This document shows positions 11,802 through 21,456 of a stretch of 64,000 bases of DNA, in pieces. Made by a program: the position numbers and the translations under genes. Source of the stretch: Phyto melanocephala (taxonomy: Eukaryota; Arthropoda; Insecta; Diptera; Rhinophoridae); assembly GCA_941918925.1 (NCBI GenBank), contig OW799234.1, forward strand, positions 43,926,412 through 43,990,411, given 5' to 3'. The notes under the pieces are model-generated. The model searched no databases. It saw only the letters and a program-made list of their open reading frames with translations, and was not told the origin of the DNA. Each line of letters starts with the position of its first letter. Position 1 is the stretch's first letter.

Positions 11802-12738
11802 CACTTATAAAAGAAAACGATCTACCAAATAATAATTAATATGACATTTTATTTAAGATTTTAGTTTATACAGTAGAAGTCATTTAGGTGTAAGATAATT
11901 TACTTTTGTTATAATAAATATGCATTAAATATTTCAATATCAGTATTTTATTTAAATTATTTAGAATAACTCAAAAACTGGACGTGATAGAAAAAATTTG
12001 TAAACATAATTGGATTCAGCACACAAAAGCCCTTTAAAATCAAGCTCCCGAATATTTTTTTTACGACCATTGTATTTTGGCATCACCTACTCTTGCATTA
12101 CAATGAATAAAAAAAGTCATACTATTGTTTTTGGTGGTTTTTAAAAGAAAATGTTTTTTTTGTTTTTTTTTAAGCAATGAATTAGTTGCGTTAAGCTTAT
12201 GAACTTTCTGTACTTGCTTTTGGGGTTTTTGAAATTTTATTTATATTTTTTTTTATTTTATTTATTTATCTGAAAACTTTTCAACATTTAGAAACCACCA
12301 CATGCAACTCAGATCTGTATTTAGTGTCAATCTTTTGCAAATATCCGGGAATGAATCACTATTGAAATCCAGCACGATCACCTCATAACTTTCTGAGATA
12401 TTAGCATGACTGCCTTAGTTTTTTCCTACATTTTTACACCCAAAAATCAAAGCTTTTAAGCCGAAGGTTTGTTACTATTTATAGCTACCGATTGATTCAA
12501 AATACTGGCAAAGTTATATTCAAAAATATTTTTGAAAAATATTTTTTTTTAAATGTCAACATGCCTGACACACCAAAAAAATTAACCGTAGACACAAAAA
12601 TTATTCCGGAGAAAAACAAACAAATGCTTCGGTCTTTTTCCTAAAATTTACAAGGGAAAATCTATTTTTTCAGCTTTTGGTCAACATAGAGGAATGATAT
12701 GGGTATCAAAGGAAAGGTCTTGACTAGCAGAATTTAAA
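11802..12738. other. AT-rich stretch ending in an F2 repeat fragment
   Basis: 11802-12290 shows no gene. From about 12290 to 12738 the text matches F2 internal sequence seen elsewhere (CAGATCTGTATTTAGTGTCA, AAATATCCGGGAATGAATC). It is truncated by the next repeat at 12739. Confidence 0.6.
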
Positions 12739-12881
12739 CAAGTAAGAGCACTATATTCGGCTGTGCCGAATCTTTTATACCCACCACCAATTTTGTGTAC
12801 ATTTAAAGCACAATATTTATTATTTTGTTACTCATTATGGAATAATCTTTTTATAATAAAATATGTATCACTTTCTTTGTA

Positions 12882-13512
12882 GAGGGTGGTTAAATTTTAA
12901 GGGCCCATGTTGAAGGTGAACTACAGCTAGTCTTTAAATTAGTTTTCTGCATTTCATTTGACATTTCTCAATCTCAAACTTACTCAATTTGATCCGTGGA
13001 AAGATACGCAAATGAGCAACGCTTTAAAGTTATTTAGGTTTTTTATGAAAATGGGCGTTCAAATCAAAATGCCTTTTTTGCACTTTGTAATTGTTTTGAT
13101 CAACATAATCGTTCAAATTCTTCCACAATCGGGAGAATTGTAAAAAATATTTAAATTTCTGCAAAACAGATCTGTATAAAATGTTAGAAATTCTGTGAAT
13201 GCCTTCTTAGTTCGTTGAATGGGAACCATTACTGTTTTTTGCGATAGTGTGGCAAAAGAGCAGTCAACCTCGACTCATCATCGTGCCCAACAATTGAGCA
13301 TCAACATTGTCATTAAAAATTTGGACCATCAGATAGAGGAGTGGCGCCATGGATGGGGGGGGGGGGGGCGGTGGGTCATTTGGCCGATATTTTGTTAAAT
13401 ACATAATTTAACCGTACAAATATTATCATTATAAAAAGAAATAATAATAATTTCCTAAATAATTTGTTTTTTATTTAAATTCAACATCGGCCCTTAAAAT
13501 TTAACCACCCTT
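12882..13512 (+). mobile_element. Non-autonomous mariner-type element inside F1 (copy A)
   Basis: The ends are inverted (GAGGGTGGTTAAATTTTAAG and AATTTAACCACCCTT). The element is 631 bp and flanked by TA on both sides (12880-12881, 13513-13514), the Tc1/mariner target. The interior keeps a short coding relic reading SVAKEQST...[12 protein letters not shown]. In intact relatives in this window it continues with GGHLADILLNT, which resembles the C-terminal end of mariner transposases. A G run follows at about 13355. Confidence 0.75.
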
Positions 13513-13544
13513 TATAACTTCGATATGCTACTAAAATGCTTTTG

Positions 13545-14600
13545 TAAATGTAGTCTTTCAATGAAAGTGGGCGTTAAAGTAGGCGTGTCAATAAAGTTTC
13601 TGCTAATAAATACAACTTAGATATTTCAATATAGTTCTTTATTTTCCCAAAAACTTTGTCAATAGAGAAATTACATGAATTTAAGAAAACCCGTTATATG
13701 GGAGGTAGGCGTTATAGTGGGCGTGTCACCTAAACTTTTTGGCACAACAACTACATTGACTAGACGGATATATGTAGTAAATTTCCTCATCATACCTCTA
13801 ATTTTGTCGGTTTTATGAGCTTTAACATTTCATTAACGGTAGATAACGTGAAAAGTGGGCGTTATAATAGGCGTGTCAAAGTTATTTTTACGAATGAGTT
13901 CATTTTAGATGTTTCAATATAGCCTTTTATTATTCCAAAATCATTTTTAATAGAGAAATTATATGAATTTTAGGTAAAACGTTATATGGGAGGTGGGCGT
14001 AAAAGTGGGCGTGGCACCTTAATTTTTTTGTACAATAATGACACTGCCTAGAGGGATATACGTAGCAAATTTGATCATCATACATCAAATTTTGGCGGTT
14101 TTATGAGCTTTGAAATTTCATTAACGGTAAATAACGTGAAAAGTGGGCGTTATAGTAGGCGTGTCAAAGTTATTTTTGCGAATGAGTACATTTTAGATGT
14201 TTCAATATAGCCTTTTATTATTCCAAAATCTTTTTTAATAGAGAAATTATATGAATTTTAGGTAAAACGTTATATGGGAGGTGGGCGTAAAAGTGGGCGT
14301 GGCACCTTAATTTTTTGTACAATAATAACACTGCCTAGGGGAATATACGTAGCAAATTTGATCATCATACATCAAATTTTGGCGGTTTTATGAGCTTTGA
14401 AATTTCATTAACGGTAAATAACGTGAAAAGTGGGCGTTATAGTAGGCGTGTCAAAGTTATTTTTGCGAATGAATACATTTTAGATGTTTCAATATAGCCC
14501 TTTATTATTCCAAAATCTTTATTAATAGAGAAATTATATGAATTTTATGTAAAACGTTATATGGGAGGTGGGCGTAAAAGTGGGCGTGGCACATTGATTT
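13545..14600 (-). repeat. 287-bp tandem repeat array (copy A)
   Basis: CATTAACGGTA(G/A)ATAACGTG recurs at 13831, 14119 and 14406, so the period is 287-288 bp. Each unit has GTGGGCGT(T)ATA...AGGCGTGTC and, about 130 bp on, GGAGGTGGGCGTAAAAGTGG followed by GCGTGGCACC. Units differ by a few substitutions. It is not a CRISPR array: units are long and contiguous without spacers. Confidence 0.85.
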
Positions 14601-15221
14601 TCCGTTAAAAAAAAGTCTCTGACCAAAAAGCAAAGTGTGCAAAATTTCAGAGTCGTACATCAAATTTTGTTGCTTTTATGACGTTTTTGTTTTTAAATAT
14701 ACCGAAAAATACACTGTGCGGTATAAATTTTCGTACATTTTGATCGATAACTCCTTTCCTAATGATTAGATTTAGGTAATTTTTGATGAAAAATATTGCT
14801 TTGACTCAAGAAATATATATTCGAAGTTTCATGACTGTACGTTAATCCGTTTGGACACAATACCATTTTATTCGATGTTCGTAGGACACGGTTTTTTCGA
14901 CCTACTCTTGCTTTTCGAGCTATAACTCTCTTCCTAATATTCCGATTTAGCCCATTTTCAATACCAAACAAACCTTGTCTATAAGAAAGATTCTGGCAAA
15001 ATTTGAGCCTCCTAGCTTTTTCGGTGCGACCTCTATCGTGCTTTCAACAGACGGACAGACGGACAGACGGACAGACGGACGGACATAGCTAAATCGTCAT
15101 CAAATCAAACCCTGATTCAGAATATATATACTTTATGGGGTCTAAAATGGATATTTCGATGTGTTACAAACGGAATGACAAAATGAATATACCCCCACCA
15201 TTTTTTTGGTGGCGGGTATAA

Positions 15222-15611
15222 AAACTATAAAAACTTTAAAATCCAAGATGATCGTCACTATAAAATGGCGTACAATTTATTTATATATTGGTCAAATAGT
15301 AATTAAGAATTTCTTTACTTCCATCCCTTAATATTGGAATCAAACGAAAGGACTTTCCAAGTGGAATACAGTAAACACTAAAAAATCTTAAATCTAAGAT
15401 GGCGTCTGAAACAAAATGGCAGAAATTTTTTAACGTCATCAATATAGATACCAACTAAAAGAACTTGATTAATAGAACAGTTAACGAAATAATAAGTAAA
15501 AAGGCATATAACATGACATCTGAAGGGTATTATCAGACTAGGCTCGGCCAAATGTAGCACTCTTACTTGTCTAATGTAATGCATTAATATTCATTGCATT
15601 ATAACAGTAGG
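15222..15611. other. Remnant of an older repeat between F1 and a MITE
   Basis: The segment ends with a decayed hairpin end (CTCGGCCAAATGTAGCACTC, then TTACTTGT at 15571), matching the F1/F2 terminus. No gene. Confidence 0.5.
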
Positions 15612-16024
15612 TTTACATGATGAATTTTATGACGTCCAATTTTGGACGTCATTTTTTGTTTGGTAGCAAGCGGTATAGAGAAGAAAGGGGGGTAGAAAAA
15701 TAGACATGGTTTCTGTTTTCATGGTTTTTTTTGACACTTCGCTTTACACTTTTTTCTCTTCTTTCTGTTACGTTTTATTTTAATATTCTCATCAACTGGA
15801 TTGTGCTTTTTGACTGATAAAAAACAATATTAAACAGTAATACGTTTTTTCAACATTCAAAATAAAAAAAAATAAAAAATATTAAATACATAAATTCAAT
15901 AGTCTACAATATAAACTAGAAATTAGACGTCCAAAAAAAACCATCGTAAAAATTTGAGTAGTTTTTGGTAACAACTTTAAAAGGAAATTAAAAAAATTGG
16001 ACGTCATAAAACTCATCATGTAAA
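15612..16024. mobile_element. 413-bp MITE with GACGTCC terminal repeats (copy A)
   Basis: Both ends read inward TTTACATGATGA(A/G)TTTTA then TGACGTCCAATTTT, about 32 bp with one mismatch. A perfect palindrome GACGTCCAA-TT-TTGGACGTC at 15631-15650 lies just inside the left end. I could not find a clear target duplication. No ORF. The copy at 58390-58803 is nearly identical. Confidence 0.75.
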
Positions 16025-16689
16025 TTGTGTGTAACTCGCTTTTTAGCCAATATATACATTGGCATATACATGTGTATGTATATATTAGGCCGCGTTTTCT
16101 TTTTTAATTTTTACGATGGCTTTTTTAAATTTAATAAATCATTTGGTTAAACTTATTTATTTTCTCGTTCCTATGAAAAAAAATATAAAAATTTTGAATA
16201 TGTATGTATATAAATATTACAATTTATTTTTTCTTTTAGACTTTTATTTTAATAAAAAACAAGTTTTTTTTTTCATTTTTATTGGATTTAGTGTTTTTGC
16301 AGCAGACACTGATAATACCCTTCATCATCATGCACATAGGTATAATCCCACATCGTAGCTTAACCTATATTTCATTGTAGACGCCATTTTTCTTTATTAT
16401 TTCCGACGCCATCCTCGATTTTGAATCTTTATACGCCATCTTGGTTTTTAATTTTTTTTAATAATTTACTGCATTCTACTGGGTAAGCCCCATCGTCGTA
16501 GCTAGACCATATTCCTGGGGGGGGATGCTATAGCCCTTCTAAGTAAAGAATTTTTTTTGCTGTTTCTTATTTTTATTTAAAAAAATGTTTCAAGAGTATT
16601 TTACATTTTTATATATTATTACACATATTGTTCAATAAAATATGAACAATAACAATGTTATTTATATTATCATTTAAAACTAAATAAAA
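16025..16689. other. AT-rich stretch, nothing recognised
   Basis: An 80-codon frame at 16116-16358 is Phe/Lys/Asn-rich and low complexity; I do not call it. No other signal. Same in copy B (58804-59468). Confidence 0.5.
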
Positions 16690-17173
16690 CAAGTAAGAGC
16701 ACTATATTCGGCTGTGCCGAATATTTTATACCCACCACCAATTTTGTGTACATTTAAAGCACAATATTTATTATTTTGTTAATCGCTATAGAATAATCTC
16801 TTTATAATAAAATATGTATCACTTTCTTTGTAGAGGGTGGTTAAATTTTAAGGGCCCATGTTGAAGGTGAACCACACCTAAACTTCAACTTTTTTCTTGC
16901 ATTTCATTTGACATTTCTCAATCTCAGACTAACTCAATTTGAACCGTGGAAAGATACGCAATCGAGAGACGCTTTTAAATATTAAAGATTTTTATAAAAA
17001 TGGGCGTTCAAATCAAAATGCATTTTGTGCACTTCGTGATTATTTTGGTCAACAAAATCGTTCGAATTCGTCCACAATCGTGATAATTGTAAAAAATATT
17101 TAAATGTCTGCAAAGCAGGTCTGTATGAAATGTGAAAACATCTGTGAATGCCATCTTAGTTCGTTGAATGGGA
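16690..17173 (-). mobile_element. F1 Helentron-like element with mariner insert, truncated at the duplication edge (copy A)
   Basis: It begins with the hairpin end (CAAGTAAGAGC, ATTCGGC-TGT-GCCGAAT). The mariner-type insert (GAGGGTGGTTAAATTTTAAG) starts near 16838 and stops abruptly at 17173, where a LINE begins. In copy B (from 59469) the same element continues for kilobases. Confidence 0.8.
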
Positions 17174-18870
17174 GTGCCCGGTGTGGAACACTCCCTGAAA
17201 GTCCCGAGAGGCACTCCTCGTACTTAGTGCGATCCGTATCCCTCGGCACCCTGATACGCCTACGCGCCTTCCTCCGCCTCCTACCATATAGAATCTCAAA
17301 CTGGATAGCCCTGTGATCAGACATGGTCAATCTGTCCACCACTCTCCAATTGCCAACTCTATCCAGCATCCCGACAGAGCATAAAGTGATGTCGATTACC
17401 TCCGCCCTACGTGCATCCACGAAGGTGGGCTCGACACCCCTGTTCAGGACCAGCAGGTCATGACACTCCACAAACTCCAGCAACTGCCGTCCCCTGTGGT
17501 TATCATCCGTACTGCCCCATACAGTACTATGTGAGTTAGCATCACAGCCCATGACAAGAGGCATACCCCTCAACCTACAGAACTCCACCAGATTCCTAAC
17601 CTCCTCCGAAGGATGGGAGTCCGGTGTGTCATAGGGTAGGTAAGCTGACGCCACCAGAAACGATCCCGAACCCGCGCCTATCATTACCACCGTAAGATCC
17701 GGCGAACAGAGATGCGTCATCGGCACAGCACACACACCGTGATGCACCAGGATACACGTCCTCAACCTCCCCCCCGTCTGTGAGTGAAACAGACTGGCGG
17801 TCTGACGAGACAGGCCCATGATGTTATCCCTAACAATCCATGGTTCCTGTAGTAAGGCTATATCCAACCCATCCTCCACAAAACATCGCATCATCACCGC
17901 CGAAGCCGCTCTGCTATGATGCAGATTCAGTTGATATACACTCAGAGTTTCCACCTTCCGTAGTTGGTTCGGGTCAAAGTTCCTGGATTTATCACCCTTA
18001 AACTTTTTCCCTGTTCCCTCTACTTCAGGTGTCGTCTCCTCATTCATAAGGCTATCGATCCGATTTGATATCCTTTCAATAGCCTTCCTGCCCCTCCGAC
18101 GTTTCCTCTTTAGTCTCTGCCTCACGGTTTTATCCAAAGGCATAGACTCAGAGTTCGCGTCGCGGTCCGAGGTTTCCGTGATCTGGACAGATGCCTCCAC
18201 TCCTGCTGGGGCGGATACATCAATGTCCTTCACCGTTACCTCTCTACCCATTGGAGTATCTTCAGAGATTAACCTCTCCACCTCTTGCGAGGCTTCAATG
18301 TCCATCTCAATCCGATCTCTCCATTGGCCACGTCCAATCGGAGTATCTTCAGATACTAACCTCTCCACCTTTTGCAAGGCTTCATTGTCCGTCCCTTTCG
18401 AAGTTCCCCGATTATCACAATTTCCATTCGAAACTTTCGTTGAATCAATCCTGTCCCCACGAGTATTGGGAAAAGAAAAGTCTACCCGCACAGAGCCCCA
18501 CATGCACAGGCAAGTCTAAATTGAAACTGGAGGTCAACCGGTATCCAGAGTTCACATACTAGCGACCAGGCTCCCTCCTGGCCACGCATCCCTTGGCGTA
18601 TGTAGTCCCACCGTGGATTAGGGTAGATTTATACGAGTCTACAACTCCCTGGCGGGGTCGTGAAGACCAGCCGTGGTCCATAGGGCCAATTACAGCAACA
18701 CTGGGTGGTCCAATCTGAACGAGAGAGGGAAAACCACCCAGTGACCGAGTCCATCAGCCGTCCCCACATAGGAGAAAACAGACGCTGACAGACAGGGAAA
18801 AGGTAGTTCTTAGTTGTGCAACACTGCATGCAAGCCCCCGCATCGCCCCAAGATGACTACCCATCGCGAG
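17174..18870 (-). pseudogene. LINE fragment: 5' end to endonuclease domain, 3'-truncated
   Basis: On the minus strand this matches the 5' 1.67 kb of the LINE at 43765-48505 with a few per cent divergence. It encodes the N-terminal region and most of an apurinic-type endonuclease (ALLQEPW, MGCDANSHSTVWGS, then SDHRAIQFE). Unlike the other copy it keeps the Asp of the VIDITL motif and a 23-bp stretch in the 5' leader. It ends at 17174 inside the reading frame, and its frame runs on into mariner DNA as a chimeric ORF to 17100. Loss of the 3' end is the reverse of usual LINE 5' truncation, so it was cut by rearrangement rather than by incomplete insertion. Confidence 0.9.
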
Positions 18871-19221
18871 TCACTCACTTGCTATCAGCGTTGTCAACTT
18901 TGAAATTTAAAAAATTTGTGTCAAACTATCCAATAGGACTAACCTTGATAAAAATTTCATCTCTATCGACGAAAAAAAAAAGTTGTGTCACTTAAAATGA
19001 AAGCAACCACCTCCATACCATCCCCCACATATGTTAGTGTCAATTATCAGGGGTCAGTTTTAAGCGATTTTTGAACATTTCCCCATATTTAACCCGTCAT
19101 ATTTTGGAATGATTTAATTTTACATATGTATAGTTTTTTTAAAGTATAATTTCCCTAAATTTTCAAGTTGTAGAAAATTTTTTAAGGAGATGTTTAATAA
19201 ATTTTTTATTTCCAATTTAAG
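18871..19221 (+). other. Sequence 5' of the first visible Ogg1 exon
   Basis: AT-rich, no coding similarity seen; probably Ogg1 intron. The TTCCAATTTAAG acceptor ends it at 19221. Confidence 0.6.
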
Positions 19222-19735
19222 CTAGAACCTTGTTTACGTGCAGCAAAATTCGGTTATCGTGCTAAATTTATCGGTCAATCAATAGCAAAAATCAAAGAAT
19301 TTGGAGGTTTGGAATGGTTTGACAAACTGCGTTCTCTATCTTATCAAATGGCTCGTGCCGAATTAGTGAAGCTACCAGGAATTGGTTTTAAAGTTGCCGA
19401 TTGTATTTGTTTGATGTCCCTTGGGCATTTGGAGTCAGTACCGATCGATACTCATATCTTTAAAATTGCTCAAACCGTATATATGCCTCAATTATCTGGA
19501 GTAAAAGCTGTGACGCCAAAAGTTTATGACGAGATTGCACAATATTTTCGTCAAATTTACGGACCTTTTGCAGGTTGGACACAAGCGGTTAGTATTCATA
19601 ATAAATTTTAATACATATTTAAATAACTGTAAAAAATTTACTTAAAAGGTGCTATTTTGTTCGGAACTTCAACAATTTCGGGACAATAGTGATAAGGAGT
19701 CAGCTTTACATCCCAAAAAGAAACGCCGCAAATAG
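19222..19735 (+). CDS. Ogg1: 8-oxoguanine DNA glycosylase, last two exons
   Basis: Two exons are supported by splice signals and frame: 19222-19587 (122 codons, acceptor TTTAAG, donor GTTAGT) and 19649-19735 (acceptor TTAAAAG, stop TAG). Within the first exon, GYRAKFI is followed by the helix-hairpin-helix LPGIGFKVADCICLM (residues 51-65 of the exon), with the catalytic Lys at 57. PIDTH follows, with the catalytic Asp at 76, nineteen residues on, the same spacing as human K249 and D268. FAGWTQAVLF follows the splice, and the tail KKKRRK looks like a nuclear signal. OGG1 removes 8-oxoguanine opposite C and nicks the strand. Only about 150 of the usual roughly 340 residues are here; the N-terminal domain exons are not between 18871 and 19221, and a LINE piece and the 11-kb block lie upstream. 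Whether the gene is whole cannot be told. Confidence 0.93.
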
Positions 19736-20150
19736 AAAACATCTAAGCTATTTTAACTTTATAGTTTTTAAACTTAACTTTGTCTTTTAAATTTTTATTT
19801 AAATAAATACATACTTACCTCTATTTTTATAGTGAGTTATACATTTAGAAAAGGCGAAAAAAATAATATTTTTTTATTTTTACAAAATTTGCTTTTTAAT
19901 TAAAATTTGTTTTAAAGCCGACCGACCGGTCCCGAACGTGACCGGTCGGTCGTTCCTGAACTTGTCATACATTACTTTTAAGCCTAAAGTGCATATCCTT
20001 TGTTTCTTTAATTACTATGTGTAAAAATACATTATATATGTATGTAATTTTATAAAATAAAGTTGTTCTTAAAAAATTCTTATATTTCACTAATTTCAAT
20101 AGGTTTTAAAGATAAGGAACCAATCACCTACTTTGCATACGATCAATGTC
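19736..20150 (+). other. Ogg1 3' flank with a GC-rich hairpin
   Basis: A perfect inverted repeat CGACCGACCGGT (19919-19930) and ACCGGTCGGTCG (19941-19952), separated by ten bases, stands out in AT-rich DNA 184 bp after the stop. AATAAA motifs near 19802 and 20056 are candidate poly(A) signals. Confidence 0.6.
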
Positions 20151-20861
20151 TTTTTATACCCTTCACACAGTGAAAAATGGTATATATAGGTTTGTCATTC
20201 CGTGTGAAATTTCTACAATTTTTATTTCCGACCCCATAAAGTATATATTTTCTGAAAGCTTATGAATAGGGGAATCAGTCTGATAGTCTGTCCGTGTGTA
20301 TGTTGAAATCAACTTTTTGAAGCCCCCGACATCGCTTGGACTCGGGTGAGGTATTAAAATATCAGCAATATTCGGGAGTAGATCGGTATTACTCCCGTAC
20401 TCGGTACATAAACAACTGAGATATGAGCAAAAACCCACGACCACCTCAATTTTTTTTCACAAAAACAACATTACAACAACAAAATACATACAAACGTGTA
20501 TACTGGTTAGAGAAAACGTGGCATCGAATCCCAGCTGAGCCAAAAAACTTTTTTTTTTATTTTTTTTATATTTTTTTTTAATTTTTTATTTAATATATTA
20601 TTTATATTTTTATTATTTTTTAATTTTTTTTTGTTTTATATTTATTATATATATTTTAATTAATTTTTTTTTTTAATATTTTTTTTTTTAATTTACATAC
20701 GTGAATTTATAATTTTACAATGGGATGTTTTTATATATGTATGTTTTTTATATGTATGTACGCATTTCATGGGATGAATGATGATACAAACTACTGTTAT
20801 TGCATGACTACACGTTGTGAAGGGTATATAAGATTCGGCACGGCCGAATATAGCGCTCTTG
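20151..20861 (+). mobile_element. Helentron-like element, family F2
   Basis: It starts TTTTTATACCCTTCACACAG and then has CCCATAAAGTATATATTTTC and CTGTCCGTGTG. A tRNA-like segment (GGCATCGAATCCCAGCTGAG) follows near 20520, then a T-rich core. It ends with the ATTCGGC-ACG-GCCGAAT hairpin at about 20832-20848. The very end is altered (GCTCTTG then GTTTTACACGG), as if another small repeat had been inserted there. A 93-codon minus-strand frame in it is not a gene. Confidence 0.75.
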
Positions 20862-21456
20862 TTTTACACGGGTTTTCCTGGAACCAACTACCGTGTAAAA
20901 ACAGAATTAGGTGTACTCGAAATCGAGTAAAATTCAGTACACCAAGTCAAAACGATTAATTTCCCAATAAATTATTTAGTCCTATTAATGGGTCTTGGCT
21001 TCAAGAAAGAAAATACTTAAATTATTTTATAGTGTATTGTATAAAAACTCGTTTAAATTGTTTTCTTGTTTATTGTAAATTAAGGCAAGTTTATTCATCA
21101 GGTAGTCTTGATTCCTCAGCTGATTATTTTTTTAAATTATTTTTAATTTCAGCTATCAAGGTCCATAGATAAAAAACAATTGCCTCTCTTCTTTCTTTTA
21201 TTTCAAATGTCAAACTTGATATTTAAAACACATAGACAAAAAATTTTCTCCAAATATATTATAAATATTTTTTGATTGTAAATCATTTATTTTGGCTTAA
21301 GTTAATTTTTCTTAATTACTAAACTAATAAATATATATTTTTAAATTAAGTTGTAATATTTAAGAATACTGAAATAATTTTCCTTTTTTCGAAACCAACT
21401 TCGATTTCATCATCAGCAGTTCATCGATATACTCATATCAGATTTAAAACTACTAT
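20861..21456. other. AT-rich spacer with a small hairpin
   Basis: GTTTTACACGG (20861-20871) pairs with CCGTGTAAAA further right, and GTGTACT...AGTACAC forms a second stem just after. Otherwise nothing is recognised. Confidence 0.5.

Larger units (their letters stand above)
12739..15221 (-). mobile_element. Helentron-like element (family F1) with tandem GTGGGCG repeats (copy A)
   Basis: The left end is the hairpin end in reverse (CAAGTAAGAGC, then ATTCGGC-TGT-GCCGAAT at 12754-12770, then TTTTATACCCACCACC). The right end is CCATTTTTTTGGTGGCGGGT followed by ATAAA at about 15221, preceded by ACAGACGG repeats. The middle contains a mariner insertion (12882-13512) and a tandem array (about 13545-14600) with a unit of 287-288 bp, each unit with two GTGGGCG boxes. 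This layout (conserved ends, short microsatellite, central tandem repeats, terminal hairpin) resembles the DINE-1/HINE group of fly Helentron relatives; that class call is inference. No protein is encoded. Confidence 0.7.
5988..17173 (+). repeat. 11.2-kb segmental duplication, copy A
   Basis: The sequence from 5988 to 17173 recurs in the same orientation at 48771-59952. Reading the two side by side, I find about a dozen substitutions plus a few length changes in G, T and ACAGACGG runs, so identity is about 99.9 %. Alignment offset is 42783 on the left and 42779 on the right. The left edge cuts a mariner transposase remnant; the right edge cuts a second mariner-like element and joins a LINE on the minus strand. 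No terminal repeats or target duplications frame the block, so it is not itself one transposon. Confidence 0.97.

Noticed and set aside
13545..14600. CRISPR-like array
   Set aside because: Units are about 287 bp and contiguous with no short repeats or spacers, in a fly genome; these are tandem repeats of a mobile element.
5988..17173. The 11-kb block as one giant transposon
   Set aside because: No terminal repeats, no target duplications and no shared end motifs at either copy; edges cut through other elements.
17100..18503. 467-codon minus-strand ORF as a gene
   Set aside because: It is LINE endonuclease read through the junction into mariner DNA, a chimera of two elements.
18178..18562. 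Plus-strand ORFs over the LINE fragment (and equivalents at 44050-44433, 46273-46871, 47556-48281)
   Set aside because: They are antisense shadows of the LINE frame with no support of their own.
20163..20444. 93-codon ORF (and similar ones at 36569-36847)
   Set aside because: It lies wholly in the F2 repeat and recurs with the repeat, with no conserved protein pattern.
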